Positions 61,442 through 64,000 of a stretch of 64,000 nt of DNA are shown here, in pieces. The translations under genes and the position numbers were made by a program. The DNA lies in NCBI RefSeq assembly GCF_024506395.1, contig NZ_JANIBO010000005.1, positions 1-64,000 of the forward strand, given 5' to 3'. Within the stretch, counting starts at the first letter, position 1. Each line of letters starts with the position of its first letter. This stretch comes from Cetobacterium sp. NK01 (GTDB lineage Bacteria; Fusobacteriota; Fusobacteriia; Fusobacteriales; Fusobacteriaceae). Below the pieces are notes generated by a model. It had not been told where the DNA came from. It was given only the letters and a program-made list of their open reading frames with translations, and did not search any database.

Positions 61442-62578
61442 ATGTATCAAAAAAAAATAAGAGAGGATAATGAAAAAAAAGTCTTTCATTACATATATCA
61501 AAAACAAGAAAATTTTTCAATTGTTGATATATCAAATAATTTAAATATAAGTTTTCCAACTATAAAAACAATTTTAAATAAATTTTTAGAAAAAAAATAT
61601 ATAAAAGAAGAAATTAAAATAGGTTCTGGAACTGGAAGAAAAGCACAATACTATTCTTTAAATAAAAATTTTGTATATAGCATAGGAATATCTATTCATT
61701 TTAAAAAAATAAAGGTTATTTTAGGTAATGAAAGAGGAGAAATATTAAAAGAACTTACTATTAAGGATTATTTTTTTAAAGATAACTTAATTGAAAAAGT
61801 AGATGAAATTTTAGAAGATTTCTTACTTGAAATAAAAAAAGAAATCAAACAAAAAATTATTGGAATTGGAATTTCTATTCCTGGAATAGTTGATAAAAAA
61901 ACTAATACAATTGAAATAACATCTTTATTAAGAATTCCACTTAATAAAGTTTATGATTTATCAAAAAAATATAATAAAAAAATTCTTATTGATAATGAAG
62001 GAAATATGTGTGCAATAAGTGAAAAATTTTTAGGAATTGGTAAAGATTTTTCAAGATTTATTATTTTAAATATCGAAGATACACTTAATATGTCTACATT
62101 TTTAGAAGAAAACGAATACGGAAACTTTTCTTTTAAAGCTTCTAGAGTCAATCATATGAGTATAAATTTTCAAGGAATAAAATGTGATTGTGGAAATAGA
62201 GGATGTTGGGGAAAGTATACTTCTGAATCGGTTCTTTTAGAAAATTTTCAAAAAATTAATCCAAATATTTTAAAATTAAAAGATATATTTAAAAATAATT
62301 TTTTAGATAATAAAAATAATTTTGATATTTTTGATAATTATCTTGAACATTTAGCTATAGGAATAAAAAATATTATATTCTTATATAATCCTGAAAAAAT
62401 AATTATTTCAGGAAATTTATCTCTTTATAAAGATAAATTTAAAAATAATTTATTAAATAAAATTTACCATAAAAATATTTTTTTTAAAGGCAAAGAAACC
62501 ATTGAATTTTCTAACTTAGGTGAAAAAAGTGTATATTTAGGAGCAATTATGCTACCTATAATCGATGAATTATTTTAA
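61442..62578 (+). CDS. ROK-family transcriptional regulator
   Basis: A 378-residue NagC/XylR-type repressor: N-terminal winged helix (FSIVDISNNLNISFPTIKTILNKFLEKKY) and a ROK domain with the zinc-binding KCDCGNRGCWGKYTS. ATP-site GISIPGIVD is present but the kinase catalytic Asp-containing loop is weak, so it is a regulator, not a sugar kinase. ATG at 61442 has GGAGG 4 bases away, whereas ATG 61439 is only 1 base away. Divergent from hutU; it may sense a sugar or an amino-acid intermediate. Confidence 0.85.
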   Translation: MYQKKIREDNEKKVFHYIYQKQENFSIVDISNNLNISFPTIKTILNKFLEKKYIKEEIKIGSGTGRKAQYYSLNKNFVYSIGISIHFKKIKVILGNERGEILKELTIKDYFFKDNLIEKVDEILEDFLLEIKKEIKQKIIGIGISIPGIVDKKTNTIEITSLLRIPLNKVYDLSKKYNKKILIDNEGNMCAISEKFLGIGKDFSRFIILNIEDTLNMSTFLEENEYGNFSFKASRVNHMSINFQGIKCDCGNRGCWGKYTSESVLLENFQKINPNILKLKDIFKNNFLDNKNNFDIFDNYLEHLAIGIKNIIFLYNPEKIIISGNLSLYKDKFKNNLLNKIYHKNIFFKGKETIEFSNLGEKSVYLGAIMLPIIDELF

Positions 62579-62609
62579 AAAGGCAATACATTTTATATAT
62601 TGCCTTTTT
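62577..62609. terminator. Bidirectional terminator
   Basis: A 12-bp stem AAAAAGGCAATA/TATTGCCTTTTT with loop CATTTTATA between convergent ROK and VTT genes. Confidence 0.85.
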
Positions 62610-63153
62610 TTGAATATTTATTTAATAAATTAAATTTTTTTATAATAAAAATACAAATAAAAATTAATATAATTCCAATACTATACGCTTTAAAATTATT
62701 TAATATTCTTTCTCCATAAAAATAAACTATTATTCCTTGAGGCAAATGTCTTAATATTCTACTTGCGATTGCTCCTAATATAAATATCTTAAAGTTTATT
62801 CCTAGTATACCTGCTACCATAACATATCCTTCAAAAGGAATTGGTGTAAATGCTGAACTTAGAATAGTTAAAAAGATATTTTTTTCATATAATTTTTTTA
62901 ATTTTATCAAAATTTTTTTTTGAGAATATTTATCTCTTATAAATCTACCTAACTCTTTCCAGAAGAAATATCCTATTGCACTTCCTAAAGTAGAGAAAAA
63001 AATTAAAATAACTACTAAATATGGTATATTTTTCTCTGAAGAAAGATATACTGGTATAGATATTGTTTCCATAGGAATAGGTAATATTGTTGCTTCTAAT
63101 AAACCTGCTATAGCTATTCCCAAAATTCCATAATTTTTTAATATTTCAAACAT
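62593..63153 (-). CDS. DedA/YqaA-type VTT-domain membrane protein
   Basis: A 186-residue membrane protein with four or five helices and the VTT pattern GLLEATILPIPMETISIPVYL..FFSTLGSAIGYFFWKELGRFI and AFTPIPFEGYVMVAGILG. DedA/VTT proteins move lipids or act as scramblase/flippase and influence membrane potential. ATG 63153 with AAGGA about 8 bases ahead; an in-frame TTG is just upstream. Role unknown. Confidence 0.75.
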   Translation of the reverse strand: MFEILKNYGILGIAIAGLLEATILPIPMETISIPVYLSSEKNIPYLVVILIFFSTLGSAIGYFFWKELGRFIRDKYSQKKILIKLKKLYEKNIFLTILSSAFTPIPFEGYVMVAGILGINFKIFILGAIASRILRHLPQGIIVYFYGERILNNFKAYSIGIILIFICIFIIKKFNLLNKYSKKGNI

Positions 63154-63213
63154 CAATTTATCCTTTTATATTTTTATAAAATTATAGCATTCATAAGAAA
63201 ATTAGTAAATAAA

Positions 63214-63371
63214 TTATGAAAGTGCTTCTAATGATTCAGGTAAAATCTCCCCACCATCTATAATATTTAGTGTCTGTCCAATTATGTATCTTCTTTCTTT
63301 ATTTAGCAAAAAATACAACTTCATTAGCTCTATCATAAATATCCCCTAAAAATTCCATAGAAACACTTTTT
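63214..63371 (-). pseudogene. Short-chain dehydrogenase C-terminal remnant
   Basis: On the minus strand the final segment reads RRYIIGQTLNIIDGGEILPESLEALS and stops at 63214. The piece YIIGQTLNIIDGG is the hallmark C-terminus of SDR oxidoreductases (FabG-like). Upstream MEFLGDIYDRANEVVFFAK in another frame, ending at TAA, continues the SDR pattern. No nucleotide-binding N-terminal half or start remains in this gap, so this is a decayed fragment. Confidence 0.6.
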
Positions 63372-63406
63372 TGAAATTACCTTTTAAAAACTAATAATTG
63401 TTATTC

Positions 63407-64000
63407 TTAATCTGCAAATGTTCCATTTTTTAATTGATACGTTTCTAATTCTAAATATGTCCTCGTTACTTTATCTAATTTATCTAATATTTCGTTATTT
63501 TCTAAATATTTTGAATTTTTTATATCCACTAACTTTGGTTTAACTCCATCTCCATCAATTAAAAGAACATCGTCTTTTACAACTCCATAGAAATTATTTT
63601 GCATTATATATGCATACTCATTTTTTTTAGATGATTTAAAAAGATCTCTTCCCCAACTTGAGTTTTTATATTCTCCTCCTAGAAGTCCCATTAAAGTTGG
63701 AAGAATATCAACTTGTGAAGATGTTGATTCATCAATTTTAGCATTAAATATATTTCCAGGTGACCATAAAAGCAATGGTACTCTAAAATTTTCCCAATTT
63801 AAATCAAAGTTAGAATCTGTTTTAAATCCATGGTCAGCTACAAATACAAATATTGTATTTGTAGCCCACTCTTTTTTCTTTACTTCTTTTATAAATTCTC
63901 CCAAAGCAATATCTGCAAAATGAAAGGCATTTAATCTATTTGTTAACTCACCAAATTCATTATTTTTAAACAGTTTATAATTAGAATCAATATCGTATGG
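63407..64000 (-). CDS. Sulfatase / LTA-synthase-like phosphatase, 3' part
   Basis: The open frame continues to the window edge (about 198 residues visible; the 5' end is missing). The metal-binding FVADHGFKTDSNF (Asp-His) and LLLWSPGNIF..SSQVDILPTLMGLLGG are typical of the alkaline-phosphatase superfamily sulfatases and LTA-synthase types. The membrane segments and nucleophile Thr/Ser expected near the N-terminus are outside the window. Could transfer phosphoglycerol or phosphoethanolamine, or hydrolyse sulfate esters. Confidence 0.75.
   Translation of the reverse strand, partial: PYDIDSNYKLFKNNEFGELTNRLNAFHFADIALGEFIKEVKKKEWATNTIFVFVADHGFKTDSNFDLNWENFRVPLLLWSPGNIFNAKIDESTSSQVDILPTLMGLLGGEYKNSSWGRDLFKSSKKNEYAYIMQNNFYGVVKDDVLLIDGDGVKPKLVDIKNSKYLENNEILDKLDKVTRTYLELETYQLKNGTFAD

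Noticed and set aside
61442-62578. ROK protein as a sugar kinase
   Set aside because: It has an N-terminal winged helix and is divergent from hutU, fitting a regulator; the stand-alone ROK kinase in this window is at 4766-5632.
1-64000. CRISPR arrays, prophage, insertion sequences, tRNA or rRNA genes
   Set aside because: No regularly spaced repeats, transposase, integrase, phage structural protein or cloverleaf/rRNA signature was recognised by eye; short tRNAs could still be missed.

Overview
The window reads as a chromosomal stretch of a very AT-rich, Gram-negative anaerobic fermenter, most likely a member of the Fusobacteriota (Fusobacterium/Cetobacterium-like). This is inferred from base composition, strong GGAGG ribosome binding sites, a TolC/MacAB-type envelope pump and many lipoproteins together with low-GC codon use, an exported CbiK-type chelatase under a cobalamin riboswitch, a long-form urocanase and a DapF-like racemase of the fusobacterial histidine racemase type. 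No rRNA, tRNA, CRISPR array, phage or complete insertion sequence was seen, so the taxonomic call is inference.

Layout. 0-7.8 kb: arsenate reductase-like protein, a lipoprotein amidohydrolase behind a guanine-type purine riboswitch, an RpiR regulator facing a RarA-C-terminal-like protein plus an orphan PTS EIIC, a ROK sugar kinase, a secreted MINPP-type phytase and a sugar acetyltransferase. 7.8-11.9 kb: methionine uptake operon metNIQ plus an M20 amidohydrolase, preceded by a tiny methionine-rich leader ORF and mutually exclusive RNA hairpins that look like a ribosome-mediated attenuator. 11.9-17.2 kb: MerA-like flavoprotein, a secreted DUF4402-like protein behind a c-di-GMP-I riboswitch, an AtpR-like membrane protein, the cobalamin-riboswitch-controlled exported chelatase, and an MsrA-MsrB fusion. 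17.2-23.4 kb: a six-gene overlapping operon encoding a two-component system and a TolC/MacA/MacB-like tripartite exporter. 23.5-28.6 kb: a sugar ABC transporter lacking its ATPase in one operon with a double-cubane-cluster-protein-like dehydratase homologue, divergent from its ATP-dependent activase.

28.7-35.4 kb: two small proteins (one a cupin), then a tight polyphosphate kinase / sugar:H+ symporter / PMA1-type H+-ATPase operon. 35.4-42.5 kb: methyltransferase, XRE-cupin regulator divergent from a LysE exporter with a perfect palindrome between them, DEAD-box helicase, a diguanylate cyclase with a Cys-rich sensor domain, small lipoprotein and membrane proteins, a NodB deacetylase and an LD-carboxypeptidase. 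42.6-47.1 kb: malic enzyme, AEC-family (probably malate) permease and a CitAB/DcuSR-like two-component system. 47.1-50.5 kb: MobA and a long formate dehydrogenase alpha subunit. 50.5-63.2 kb: peptide and histidine catabolism (PepD, YfcC transporter, M20 carbamoylase, HutG, HutU, ROK regulator) with three broken genes: an esterase, the DapF-like racemase and a short-chain dehydrogenase remnant. The right edge cuts a sulfatase/LTA-synthase-like gene.

The most striking content is regulatory RNA: four RNA switches (guanine, methionine leader, c-di-GMP, cobalamin) lie within the first 15.2 kb. The diguanylate cyclase at 39 kb could supply the ligand for the c-di-GMP switch, and MetNIQ and MsrAB together handle methionine supply and repair.
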